Shown piece after piece: positions 26,623-34,888 of a DNA stretch of 64,000 bases. This stretch comes from Pseudomonas viridiflava. Lineage in GTDB: Bacteria > Pseudomonadota > Gammaproteobacteria > Pseudomonadales > Pseudomonadaceae. The notes beneath the pieces were generated by a model that did no database searches, was not told the origin of the DNA, and was given only the letters and a program-made list of their open reading frames with translations. A program made the translations under genes and the position numbers. The first letter of the stretch is position 1. Each line of letters starts with the position of its first letter. The stretch is from positions 1 to 64,000 of the forward strand of contig NZ_RBTP01000069.1 in the NCBI RefSeq assembly GCF_003702045.1. Direction: 5' to 3'.

Positions 26623-27773
26623 GAGGCTTTACTCGCAAGTTCTGAGAAGGCGGCAAAACGGCGGATATCGAACGGACTGATCAGCGTTTGGGTACTGCCA
26701 GTGCTGATCAGCTCGGCCATGACATCGCCCACACCAGGGCCGAGCTGGAAGCCGTGACCGCAGAAGCCGAACGCGTAATACAGGCCGTCGACCTTGCCGC
26801 TGGGGCCCATGATCGGCAATGAGTCCGGCGTGTAGCTTTCGATGCCGCTCCACACGCGAATGATGTTCAGGTTGCCGACGCCCGGCAGCAGACGGCGCAT
26901 CTGCTGCATGTGATTGATGAGGCTGTTGGGGTCGAAATACGCACGACGGTTGACCATGTCCGGCTTGGTACGCACGCCACCGCCAATGACGATGTTGCCG
27001 CGTGCGATCTGGCGGAAATACACCACTTCGTGCGGGATTTTGGTAAACACGCCGATCACCGTCGGCAGTGCATAAGGCACCGGCTCAGTGACAGACATCT
27101 GCGGGCCGAAGGTATCCAGTGGCACCGGCTCGCCGAACTGCGCCGAAAGCTTTTCGCCCCAGGCGCCGGCGGTGACCAATAATTGATCAGCGGTGAAGAT
27201 TCGGCCATCGGTGGTCGTGACCTGAAATTCCCCACCGACCTTTTCGACGTGCAGGACTTCGGTGCGCTCTTCGATTCGAGCGCCAGCGCGAATCGCAGCG
27301 CGGGCCCAGGCAGGCGCGGCCAGACGCGGGTTGGCATGGCCGTCGTGGGGCGCATAGGAACCGCCCTTCACGTCCGGCCCGAGAAACGGAAAGCGCTCGT
27401 GCAGCTCTTTGCCCCGGAAGACCTTCAGGTCCAGTTCACGCGCTTGGGGCGCAGCCGCGTAGGCGTCGAACTCTTCGATTTCGTCTTCGCGGTAGCACAC
27501 ACGCATGTGGCCGCTGGGCAGAAACTCCAGGTCTTCGCCGATCAGTTGCGGTAGACGCTTCCACAGCGCAAAGGAGCGGTTGGCCAGATCCAGTTGGTCC
27601 AGGTGACGCCCTTGCCGGCGCACGTTGCCGAAGTTCACGCCACTGGCGTACTGGCCGACCACGTCGCGCTCCAAAAGTGTTACCGACTTGCCGCGCTGAC
27701 GCAGGAAAAACGAAGACGCTGCGCCCATCACACCGCCACCGACAATCAGGACATCGACCTTGGGCTGCTTCAT
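26619..27773 (-). CDS. DadA/HcnC-like FAD-dependent oxidoreductase (beta subunit of a heteromeric amine/opine dehydrogenase)
   Basis: A 384-residue FAD oxidase of the DAO/GlpO fold. The Rossmann FAD loop is VLIVGGGVMGAASSFFLRQRG at residues about 8-28, followed by GVNFGNVRRQ and the C-terminal FAD-contact PDSLPIMGPSGKVDGLYYAFGFCGHGF. It resembles HcnC, OoxB/NoxB and the catalytic subunits of D-hydroxyproline dehydrogenases. The start at 27773 (MKQPKVDVLI) overlaps the preceding gene by ATGA; an in-frame extension to 28013 would lie entirely inside that gene and is rejected. The order small iron-sulfur, large FAD, DAO-type is exactly that of hcnABC. The substrate is unknown. Confidence 0.85.
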   Translation of the reverse strand: MKQPKVDVLIVGGGVMGAASSFFLRQRGKSVTLLERDVVGQYASGVNFGNVRRQGRHLDQLDLANRSFALWKRLPQLIGEDLEFLPSGHMRVCYREDEIEEFDAYAAAPQARELDLKVFRGKELHERFPFLGPDVKGGSYAPHDGHANPRLAAPAWARAAIRAGARIEERTEVLHVEKVGGEFQVTTTDGRIFTADQLLVTAGAWGEKLSAQFGEPVPLDTFGPQMSVTEPVPYALPTVIGVFTKIPHEVVYFRQIARGNIVIGGGVRTKPDMVNRRAYFDPNSLINHMQQMRRLLPGVGNLNIIRVWSGIESYTPDSLPIMGPSGKVDGLYYAFGFCGHGFQLGPGVGDVMAELISTGSTQTLISPFDIRRFAAFSELASKAS

Positions 27774-29179
27774 GACACCACCTCGTCTGTCATCATCGAC
27801 AACGGTTTGACCGGGGCCTGCCCACGCTGGCGGCCGACCTGTTCGACCGGTACGCCGGATTCGGCAGCGATCACTTCGGCTCCGGCCTGGGAACAGTAGC
27901 GCCCCTGGCAGCGCCCCATGCCAACCCGGCTGAAGGCCTTGGCGCGGTTGACTTCGCAGGCGCCCTTCTCGCGCACGACACCTCGCAGTTCGCCTGCACT
28001 GATCATTTCGCAACGGCAGACGATGGCGTCATCGGGCAGCGCCTTGGCCTGCGCGGACGGCCACGGAAACGCCTCCATCAGGCCGACGCGGAAGCGATCC
28101 ATGACCTCCAGATTCTGCCGCAGGTTATCCACACGCTGGTTATCCACAGGCTTGCCGAGGTCGGCCAGCAACGTCAGCGCGGCCAAGCGCCCCGCCTGCT
28201 CGGCCGCATCGGCACCGCGAATTTTCGCGCCATCGCCAGCGGCATAGACGCCCGCGACCGACGTGCGTCCATCGTCATCGACGGCCAGCACCCATTGCCC
28301 GGAGGCGTCGTCAAACCTCAGGCCGCAACCGGCCAGATCAGCCAGTTGGGTTTCCGGCCGCAGGTGGTAACCCAGCGCCAGCGCATCGCAATCGACCGTC
28401 AGCGCGTTGCCGTTGGCGAGTCGCACCCGCACGCCGCTGACGCCGTTTTTCTCATCACCGAGAATTTCTTCAGGCTTGATCCCCAGATGCACCGGGACTT
28501 TGGCGCTGTACAACTGAGCCAGCAGCTTCATGCCATTGAACAGCAGGCCCGGACGTGACAACAGCTTGGGCATCGCGCCAATGCGCTTGCTGAAGGGCGA
28601 GGTGTCGAGCACCGCTGCCACATCGGCACCGGCTTTGACGTACTGACTGGCGACCAGATACAGCAATGGGCCGCTGCCCATGAACACCACGCGGCTGCCA
28701 ATCGACACGGACTGCGACTTGAGCGCAATCTGCGAGCCGCCCAGGCTGTAAGTGCCTGCCAGTTGCCAGCCCTTTATCGGCATCAAACGGTCGGTCGCGC
28801 CCGCGCACAGGATCAGCGCGTCGTATTCCACGACGGTGTGCAGGCCCTTGCTGACGCAGCACAACTGACCCGGTGTAAGGTTCCAGGCCAGGGTATCGGG
28901 GCGGTAATCGATCTGGCTGCGCAGGCGGTCGAAGCTTTCGTGCAGGTCGCGGGCTTTGGCCGCTTCGGTGCCGTACAGCGCCGAGTAATCGCGCTTGAAG
29001 CCTTCCGGCTGGCGACGGTAGATCTGTCCGCCGTCGCGACGGTTCTCGTCAATCAGGATCGGTTTGATCCCCGCCGCCAAAAGGGTTTCGGCGCAGCGAG
29101 TGCCTGCGGGGCCAGCGCCGACGATGACCACGCGAGGGCTGCCGGTGTGGCTGACGTTCAGCCGTGGAGAAGTGGCCAT
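27770..29179 (-). CDS. HcnB/OoxA-like FAD/NAD(P) oxidoreductase with C-terminal [2Fe-2S] domain
   Basis: A 469-residue pyridine-nucleotide-disulfide-type flavoprotein. The FAD loop is VVIVGAGPAGTRCAETLL (residues about 17-34), the second dinucleotide loop VVFMGSGPLLYLVA (about 164-177), and VYAAGDGAKIRGADAAEQAGRLA contacts FAD. The C-terminal BFD-like domain has four cysteines, C388 and C390 (CRC) and C424 and C429 (CQGRYC), fitting a [2Fe-2S] cluster. This is the alpha-subunit layout of opine oxidases, HcnB and hydroxyproline dehydrogenases. GGAGG precedes the ATG, and the gene overlaps the small ferredoxin-like gene by 22 nt. It contains two TTATCCACA 9-mers. Confidence 0.87.
   Translation of the reverse strand: MATSPRLNVSHTGSPRVVIVGAGPAGTRCAETLLAAGIKPILIDENRRDGGQIYRRQPEGFKRDYSALYGTEAAKARDLHESFDRLRSQIDYRPDTLAWNLTPGQLCCVSKGLHTVVEYDALILCAGATDRLMPIKGWQLAGTYSLGGSQIALKSQSVSIGSRVVFMGSGPLLYLVASQYVKAGADVAAVLDTSPFSKRIGAMPKLLSRPGLLFNGMKLLAQLYSAKVPVHLGIKPEEILGDEKNGVSGVRVRLANGNALTVDCDALALGYHLRPETQLADLAGCGLRFDDASGQWVLAVDDDGRTSVAGVYAAGDGAKIRGADAAEQAGRLAALTLLADLGKPVDNQRVDNLRQNLEVMDRFRVGLMEAFPWPSAQAKALPDDAIVCRCEMISAGELRGVVREKGACEVNRAKAFSRVGMGRCQGRYCSQAGAEVIAAESGVPVEQVGRQRGQAPVKPLSMMTDEVVS
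28125..28148 (+). other. Two directly repeated DnaA-box consensus 9-mers inside a gene
   Basis: TTATCCACA occurs at 28125-28133 and again at 28140-28148, 6 nt apart, inside the HcnB-like gene. On the coding strand they encode a repeated Val-Asp-Asn, so they may be chance. Confidence 0.3.
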
Positions 29180-29469
29180 TTCGCCTCCGGTTGGGTGGTG
29201 ACGATATCGAGTCCTTCACGGACTTCGTTGGAGCAGGCGCGCAGCCGCTCGCCGCTGCGGGTCCAGACCCAGCAGTCCTGGCAGGCCCCCATCAGACAAA
29301 AACCCGCTCGACGCCCCGAATCGAATTCGGACTGGCGCAAGGCCGTGCCGCCGGTCAGCAGCGCGACCATCAGGGTGTCGCCCTGCAAGGCTTCGACAGG
29401 CGCACCGTCGACGATCAGGCTGACGACGGGACGATCACGCTCCCCCAGTCTTACGAAACGGCCGCTCAT
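29158..29469 (-). CDS. HcnA-like small (2Fe-2S)-binding subunit
   Basis: A 103-residue ferredoxin-like protein. Cysteines C58, C63, C66 and C79 in GFCLMGACQDC and RACS give the C-x4-C-x2-C-x12-C spacing of a plant-type [2Fe-2S] cluster. The N-terminal strand pair (VVSLIVDGAPVEALQGDTL) matches the beta-grasp fold. The length is essentially that of HcnA and of the small subunits of opine and hydroxyproline dehydrogenases. It overlaps the ATPase gene upstream by ATGA and the HcnB-like gene downstream by 22 nt, so the subunits are probably made in fixed ratio. It passes electrons from the flavin subunits; the acceptor is unknown. Confidence 0.87.
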   Translation of the reverse strand: MSGRFVRLGERDRPVVSLIVDGAPVEALQGDTLMVALLTGGTALRQSEFDSGRRAGFCLMGACQDCWVWTRSGERLRACSNEVREGLDIVTTQPEAKWPLLHG

Positions 29470-31307
29470 GCGTAGGCTCCTGCGTGTTCCGGGTTAAGCG
29501 TGTTCCGACCGTCCTGCAGCTCGCCGCTGTCACGGTGGCAGAGAATTTCGCTGCCGCCCTCAATGTAGCGACGACTGGGTGCGGTCTTGTTGCACAGCCC
29601 CTCGATACGGACCGGGCAGCGGTTGAGAAAGGTGCACAGTTCGGGGGTGTTTGACGGCGCGCTGATCGGCGGCAGCTTGCCGTGGGTCACGCCACAGCTT
29701 TCCAGCCAGCCCTGTCGCAGCTCCGGCACCGAGCTGACCAGCAGGTCGGTGTAAGGATGGAACGGCGCCTGATTGAACGACTCCCGGCTGCCTTCCTCCA
29801 CCTTGTGGCCGCTGTACATCACCACGATGTCATCGCACAGCGCGCGTACCGTGGAGATGTCGTGGCTGATGAACAGGTAGGAAACACCCAGCTTGCGGCG
29901 CAGATCGCCAAGCAGTTCGAGAATGCAGGCACCGACCACGGTATCCAGCGCCGAGGTGACTTCGTCGCACAGGATCAGGTCCGGCTTGGCTGCCAGGGCG
30001 CGGGCCAGATTGACGCGTTGCTTCTGGCCACCCGACAGTTCGTTGGGACGACGGTCGGCCAGTTCGCGCGGCAGACGCACCAAGTCCATCAATTCGTGAA
30101 TGCGATCACGCAGTGCCTTGCCCTTGAGGTTGAAATACATCTTCAGCGGACGGGCCAGAATCGCGCTGACGTTGTGCATCGGGTTGAGTGCGGTGTCGGC
30201 ATTCTGGAACACCATCTGGATGCGCCGGAACTGGTCTTCGGTACGCCCGGCCAGATCGCCGGACAACGGCGCGCCATCAAACGTCAGGCTGCCCTGTGCA
30301 GGGTCAAGCAGACCGGCGACCACACGGGCCAGCGTGGATTTCCCCGACCCGGACTCGCCAATCACGCCGATGGCCTGGCCACGGCGGATCGTCAGGTCGA
30401 TGTTTTCCAGCACCCGGATCATCGGCATGCCTTGCAGATCTTTTTTGCCATAGCCTGCGGTCAGGCCCTTGATGGTCAGCAGCGTGCTGTCCTTGACCAT
30501 GTCGCTGGCTGGCGACAGTTTTGCGTCGGGTCGGGCGGCGGCGAGCAGGCTGCGGGTGTATTCGTCTTCCGGCCCCTTGAGCAACGCCTCCGTGCTGCCC
30601 TGCTCGATGACCTTGCCGCCGTTGAGCACGACGATCTGGTCGGCCATCTGCGCCACGACCGCCAGATCGTGGGAAACATAGACCGCCGTCGCACCACGGT
30701 CCCGCACCACGTGCTTGAACGCACGCAACACGTCGATCTGGGTGGTCACGTCCAGCGCAGTGGTTGGCTCATCGAGGATCACCAGCAACGGGTCACTGAT
30801 CAGTGCCATCGCCGCCATGACCCGCTGCAACTGCCCGCCCGACACCTGGTGCGGATACCGCTGACCGATGGTTTCGGGATTGGGCAACGCCAGGTCGCGG
30901 AACAGGTCGACGGCTTTTCGCTGCAGTTCCGAGCGACTGCCCAGGCCATGAATCAGCGCGCCTTCGATCACTTGGTCGATCAGCTTTTTCGCCGGATTGA
31001 ACGCCGCCGCCGCGCTTTGCGCAATGTACGAAACCCGATTGCCGCGCAGGCCTTGCAGCTGGCTCTCCGGCAGACTGAGCATGTCGTGCTCGCCGACCTG
31101 CACCACGCCACCGGCAAGCTTGCAGCCACGCCGGGCATAACCCAGCAACGCCAGAGCGATCGTGGTCTTTCCGGAACCGGACTCGCCAATCAGCGCCAGC
31201 ACTTCGCCTTTCTCCAGTGCGAAGCTGACGCCTTTGACGATTTCCAGCTCACCCTTGTCGGTGTCAGCCACGACGCGCAGGTCTTGCACCCGAATCAATT
31301 GACTCAT
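29466..31307 (-). CDS. Dipeptide/opine-type ABC transporter, fused dual ATP-binding protein
   Basis: A 613-residue protein with two complete ABC ATPase domains (DppD-DppF type fused). Domain 1 has Walker A GESGSGKTT, signature VSGGQLQRVMAAM and Walker B LLVILDEPTTALD. Domain 2 has GESGSGKST, LSGGQKQRVNLARAL and DLILCDEVTSALD. The C-terminus carries the oligopeptide-transporter extension with cysteines (CTFLNRCPVRIEGLCNK) that in DppD/OppD-type proteins can bind an iron-sulfur cluster. It powers the importer formed by the next two upstream genes. It starts 1 nt after the permease stop with GGGAGGG as ribosome-binding site. Confidence 0.93.
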   Translation of the reverse strand: MSQLIRVQDLRVVADTDKGELEIVKGVSFALEKGEVLALIGESGSGKTTIALALLGYARRGCKLAGGVVQVGEHDMLSLPESQLQGLRGNRVSYIAQSAAAAFNPAKKLIDQVIEGALIHGLGSRSELQRKAVDLFRDLALPNPETIGQRYPHQVSGGQLQRVMAAMALISDPLLVILDEPTTALDVTTQIDVLRAFKHVVRDRGATAVYVSHDLAVVAQMADQIVVLNGGKVIEQGSTEALLKGPEDEYTRSLLAAARPDAKLSPASDMVKDSTLLTIKGLTAGYGKKDLQGMPMIRVLENIDLTIRRGQAIGVIGESGSGKSTLARVVAGLLDPAQGSLTFDGAPLSGDLAGRTEDQFRRIQMVFQNADTALNPMHNVSAILARPLKMYFNLKGKALRDRIHELMDLVRLPRELADRRPNELSGGQKQRVNLARALAAKPDLILCDEVTSALDTVVGACILELLGDLRRKLGVSYLFISHDISTVRALCDDIVVMYSGHKVEEGSRESFNQAPFHPYTDLLVSSVPELRQGWLESCGVTHGKLPPISAPSNTPELCTFLNRCPVRIEGLCNKTAPSRRYIEGGSEILCHRDSGELQDGRNTLNPEHAGAYA

Positions 31308-31308
31308 A

Positions 31309-32172
31309 TCAGTGCCCTCCCGAGCGTCGGCTGCGCCGTGATGACAGGCGGTCGATGAACAGATTCACGCCAATGGTCAGCGAGCCGATCGCCAGCGCAG
31401 GAATCACGATGGCTGGCGCGCCCTGATTGAGGCCGCCGATGTTTTCACGCACCAGCGAGCCGAGGTCGGCATCGGGCGGTTGCACGCCCAGCCCCAGAAA
31501 GCTCATGCCGCTGAGCAGCAGTACGATGAAGCCGAAGCGCAGGCCAAGATCGGTCAATACCGGGTTGAGCATGTTCGGCAGGATTTCGCGGCAAGCGATG
31601 TACAGGCGGCCTTCGCCACGGGTGCGCGCCACCTGCACGTACTCCAGCGCCTCGATGTTCACCGCCATGCTGCGAGCGATACGGAACGCGCCCGGCGTGT
31701 AGCTCAGCACCGCCGTACACACCAGCAGCACTTCGGAGGAGCCGAACGCCGACACCATGATCAGCGCGAGCATCTTGCTGGGAATCGAAATGAATGCGTC
31801 CATCAGGCGGCTGATGATTTCATCCAGCCACTTGGGCGCGACCACCGAGAGCAGTGCGCACATCGTGCCGATGCCGCTGGCCAGTACGGCGGAGATCAAC
31901 GCCAGACCGACCGTGAAGCGCGCGCCGATCAGCACACGGCTGAGCATGTCGCGGCCCAGGTAGTCCGTACCGAACGGAAAGGCCGCACTCATGTTCTCGA
32001 ACACGTTATCGGACACCACCTCACCCACCGGATGCGGTGCGAGCCACGGACCGAACAGCGCGATCATCAGCCAGAAAAAGCAGACCGCCGCGCCCACCAG
32101 GCCCAGCCAGGCGATCTTGCGAGGTGCGCGCACCGGAGTCGCGGGCGTAGACGTCTCAATGATTGGGTTCAT
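31309..32172 (-). CDS. Dipeptide/opine-type ABC transporter permease (DppC-like)
   Basis: A 287-residue permease. An N-terminal helix (IAWLGLVGAAVCFFWLMIALFG) is followed by the OppC-type periplasmic segment FPFGTDYLGRDMLSRVLIGAR and then the transport core with loop EYVQVARTRGEGRLYIACREILPN, the EAA-like ATPase contact. Six membrane spans are predicted. The start at 32172 (MNPIIETST) overlaps the DppB-like stop by ATGA; an upstream in-frame start inside that gene is rejected. With its partner it defines a peptide/nickel/opine importer (PepT family), but the ligand is not predictable from the permease. Confidence 0.92.
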   Translation of the reverse strand: MNPIIETSTPATPVRAPRKIAWLGLVGAAVCFFWLMIALFGPWLAPHPVGEVVSDNVFENMSAAFPFGTDYLGRDMLSRVLIGARFTVGLALISAVLASGIGTMCALLSVVAPKWLDEIISRLMDAFISIPSKMLALIMVSAFGSSEVLLVCTAVLSYTPGAFRIARSMAVNIEALEYVQVARTRGEGRLYIACREILPNMLNPVLTDLGLRFGFIVLLLSGMSFLGLGVQPPDADLGSLVRENIGGLNQGAPAIVIPALAIGSLTIGVNLFIDRLSSRRSRRSGGH

Positions 32173-33125
32173 TGGTTTCTCAGCCTCGGGTTGGAAAGAA
32201 TGGCACACAGGTCGGCCAGCAGCACCAACCCAAGGTAAGCAGCACAGAACAGCATGGTGCACGCCTGAACCAGCGCCATGTCGCGATTGGTCACGGCATC
32301 GACCATCAGGCTGGCAATGCCTGGGTAGTTGAAGATGGTTTCAACGATCACCACCCCGCCCAGCAGGTACGACAGGCTCAAGGCAACCGCGTTGACAATA
32401 GGACCGATGGCGTTGGGCAGGGCGTGTTGCAACACGATACGCACGGGGCTCACACCCTTGAGTCGGGCCATCTCGACGTAGGGGCTGTCGAGTTGATCGA
32501 TGACAGCGGCACGGGTCATGCGTGCCATCTGGGCGACGATCACGCAGCACAGGGTCATGACCGGCAACGCATAGGTGCGCATGAATTGCAGCGGCGTACT
32601 GGCGTCACCACCATAGGACAGCGCTGACAGCCAGCCCAGTTTGACGGCGAAGATCAGCACCGCCAGCGTAGCGACCAGAAATTCGGGCACCGCCACCAGT
32701 GACAGGGTGACGAAGTTCAGCGCACTGTCGATACGCCCGCCCCGGCCCATTGCCGCCCCGATGCCCAGCATCAAGGCGACTGGAACCGACACCAGCGCGG
32801 TGGTCGCCGCCAGCATCAGGGTGTTGGGAAAGCGCCCGGCAATCAGATCGGAAACCGGCATCGCGTTGGATACCGACTCGCCGAAGTTGCCGCCCAGCAG
32901 GTTCATCAACCACGTGAGATAACGCACCACACCCGGTTGATCCAGGCCCAGCTTCGTACGCAAGGCCGCAACCTGTTCAGGTGTCGCGAACTGTCCAAGT
33001 GCCTGCTGCGCCGCATCTCCCGGCAGTACCGCCGTAATGGCGAAGACCACCATTGAAACGATCAGCAGGGTCACGATCGCAGCACCGAAGCGCTGCAGGA
33101 TCAACCCGAGTGTGTTGCTGTTCAT
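32169..33125 (-). CDS. Dipeptide/opine-type ABC transporter permease (DppB-like)
   Basis: A 318-residue permease with N-terminal ILQRFGAAIVTLLIVSMVVFAIT, the DppB-type periplasmic region (VLPGDAAQQALG), PNTLMLAATTALVSVPVALMLG and the ATPase-contact loop YVEMARLKGVSPVRIVLQHALPN. Six membrane helices are predicted. The start at 33125 (MNSNTLGLI) follows GGGAGGG; the longer in-frame reading to 33356 would overlap the binding-protein gene and is rejected. It is translationally coupled to the next permease (ATGA overlap). Confidence 0.92.
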   Translation of the reverse strand: MNSNTLGLILQRFGAAIVTLLIVSMVVFAITAVLPGDAAQQALGQFATPEQVAALRTKLGLDQPGVVRYLTWLMNLLGGNFGESVSNAMPVSDLIAGRFPNTLMLAATTALVSVPVALMLGIGAAMGRGGRIDSALNFVTLSLVAVPEFLVATLAVLIFAVKLGWLSALSYGGDASTPLQFMRTYALPVMTLCCVIVAQMARMTRAAVIDQLDSPYVEMARLKGVSPVRIVLQHALPNAIGPIVNAVALSLSYLLGGVVIVETIFNYPGIASLMVDAVTNRDMALVQACTMLFCAAYLGLVLLADLCAILSNPRLRNQ

Positions 33126-33156
33126 CTGTACCCTCCCGCTCGGATTACAGCCGTTT

Positions 33157-34794
33157 TCACGCGTCCAGCCAGACTTGCTCGCTGAACATGTAGCCCATGA
33201 AACCGCCCAGCGGATTGCTGGAGTAGCCTTGAACACGCTTGTCCACACCGTCGATGTTGCTGATGAACACCGGGATGCCGATGCCGCAGTTCTGGCTGAC
33301 CAGGGTCTGCATGTCGCCATACATCTTGGCGCGCTTGTCATCGTCGGTTTCGCCACGTGCCAGCATCAGCAACTGGTCGAACTGATCGTTTTTCCAGCCT
33401 GATTCATTCCACGGCGCAGAGGACTGGAAGAACTGCGAAAAAATCACGTCGGCGTTAGGGCGCGGGTTGATGTTGCCGAAGCTCAGCGGGTGCTTCATCC
33501 AGTGATTTGACCAGTAGCCATCGCTCGGCAGGCGGTTGACGTTGAGCGTCAGCCCGGCCTGTTTGGCCGATTGCTGCAACAGTACGGCAATATCGACCGA
33601 ACCTGTGGCCGCAGGCGACGCTGCAACGGCCATCGTGATCTTTTCCATACCGGCTTTCTTGAGCAGAAATTTTGCCTTCTCGGGATCGTAAGGACGCTGC
33701 GGCAGGTCGGCATTGAAGTAACGCGAACCCGGCGCGATCGGGTGGTCATTGCCGACGCGGGCGTAGCCACGGAACACCGCCGACTTGACCTGCTCACGGT
33801 CCAGCAGGTACTTCATGGCCTCGGTGAAGTCCGGGCTTTTGCCGGGCATCTGGTCCTGACGAATGATCAGATCGGTGTAGTTGCCCGATGGCGCATCGAC
33901 CACGCGGTGCTTGTCACTGGCCGCGATACGGCTGGTGGAGCGCGGATTGACCTCGTTGATCATGTGTACGTCGCCCGACAACAACGCGTTGACCCGCGAA
34001 GGCTCGTCGGCAATGGCGATGAATTCGATCTCGTCCAGGTACGGCAGGCCCGGTTTCCAGTAGTTGGGGTTACGCACACCGACCGAACGCACGCCAGGGT
34101 TGAACTCCTTGACCTTGAACGGACCGGTGCCGTTGCCCTTGCTGAAATCGGTGGTGCCCTCGGGCACGATCAGCAGGTGCGAGACGGCGAGGATCGATGG
34201 CAGCTCGGCGTTCGGCGAGCTGAGGGTGATCTGCACTTCCAATGGGCCGGTGGCCTTGATCTCGGAAAACTGCGCCATCAGCGGCATCACTTTCGAGCCG
34301 GTGGCCGGGTCTTTATGGCGCGACAGGGAGAACACGACGTCGCCTGCGGTCAGCGACTTGCCGTCGTGGAACGTCACGTCCTTGCGCAGGGTAATCGTCC
34401 AGACAGTGGCGTCCTTGTTCTCGATCTTCTCGGCCAGCTCCATGTGCGGGACCAGGTGGCTGTCGAAGCGAGTCAGGCCGTTGTAGAACATGTAGTGACG
34501 CACGTAGTCGGTGGACAGTGCGCCTTTCGCAGGGTCGAGTGTGTCGGCTGTAGAGCTGGACATGCCCGCCACACGAATGCGACCGCCGGGCTTGCCTTTC
34601 ACAGGCGCCGCGTCGTCATCGGCGAACACTTTGCCGGCAGCGCCGAACAGGCTGGTGGAGCCTGCCGCAACCACACCGGCGACGCCCAGCATACGAAGTG
34701 CATCACGACGCGAAAGGCCGCGGTTGAGACCCTCGAAAACACGCAGGCTGTCTTCGCCTGTGATCAGCGGGGAATCGTTTTTCTTATCAGCCAT
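33157..34794 (-). CDS. Periplasmic substrate-binding protein of the dipeptide/opine-type transporter (Tat-type signal)
   Basis: A 545-residue SBP family 5 (extracellular solute-binding) protein. The N-terminus has a twin-arginine motif LSRRDALRML at residues 27-36, then a hydrophobic stretch and an AxA-like site near FADDDA, so Tat export of a folded protein is likely. Family features include TADTLDPAKG, DVTFHDGKSLTAGDVVFSL, GNGTGPFKVKEF and the C-terminal domain with YDPEKAKFLLKKAG. Such proteins bind peptides, nickel chelates, opines or glutathione-like compounds; the ligand here is unknown. It precedes the permeases by 31 nt and probably determines the operon's substrate. Confidence 0.9.
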   Translation of the reverse strand: MADKKNDSPLITGEDSLRVFEGLNRGLSRRDALRMLGVAGVVAAGSTSLFGAAGKVFADDDAAPVKGKPGGRIRVAGMSSSTADTLDPAKGALSTDYVRHYMFYNGLTRFDSHLVPHMELAEKIENKDATVWTITLRKDVTFHDGKSLTAGDVVFSLSRHKDPATGSKVMPLMAQFSEIKATGPLEVQITLSSPNAELPSILAVSHLLIVPEGTTDFSKGNGTGPFKVKEFNPGVRSVGVRNPNYWKPGLPYLDEIEFIAIADEPSRVNALLSGDVHMINEVNPRSTSRIAASDKHRVVDAPSGNYTDLIIRQDQMPGKSPDFTEAMKYLLDREQVKSAVFRGYARVGNDHPIAPGSRYFNADLPQRPYDPEKAKFLLKKAGMEKITMAVAASPAATGSVDIAVLLQQSAKQAGLTLNVNRLPSDGYWSNHWMKHPLSFGNINPRPNADVIFSQFFQSSAPWNESGWKNDQFDQLLMLARGETDDDKRAKMYGDMQTLVSQNCGIGIPVFISNIDGVDKRVQGYSSNPLGGFMGYMFSEQVWLDA

Positions 34795-34888
34795 ATCAGT
34801 TCTACCTGTCGAAAAAGGGAAATTCCGAGTTGCTCACGGTTGACCGGAGCGTCCTTCAAACACACACGACGACGGTGAAACACAGCAC

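Noticed and set aside
26619-29469. Calling the three genes hcnABC (hydrogen cyanide synthase)
   Set aside because: Architecture fits, but the operon context (importer, deacylase, aldehyde dehydrogenase) and the host group argue against naming the activity.
29682-31358. 558-codon open frame antisense to the fused ABC ATPase
   Set aside because: Antisense shadow; the minus-strand reading has two full sets of ABC motifs.
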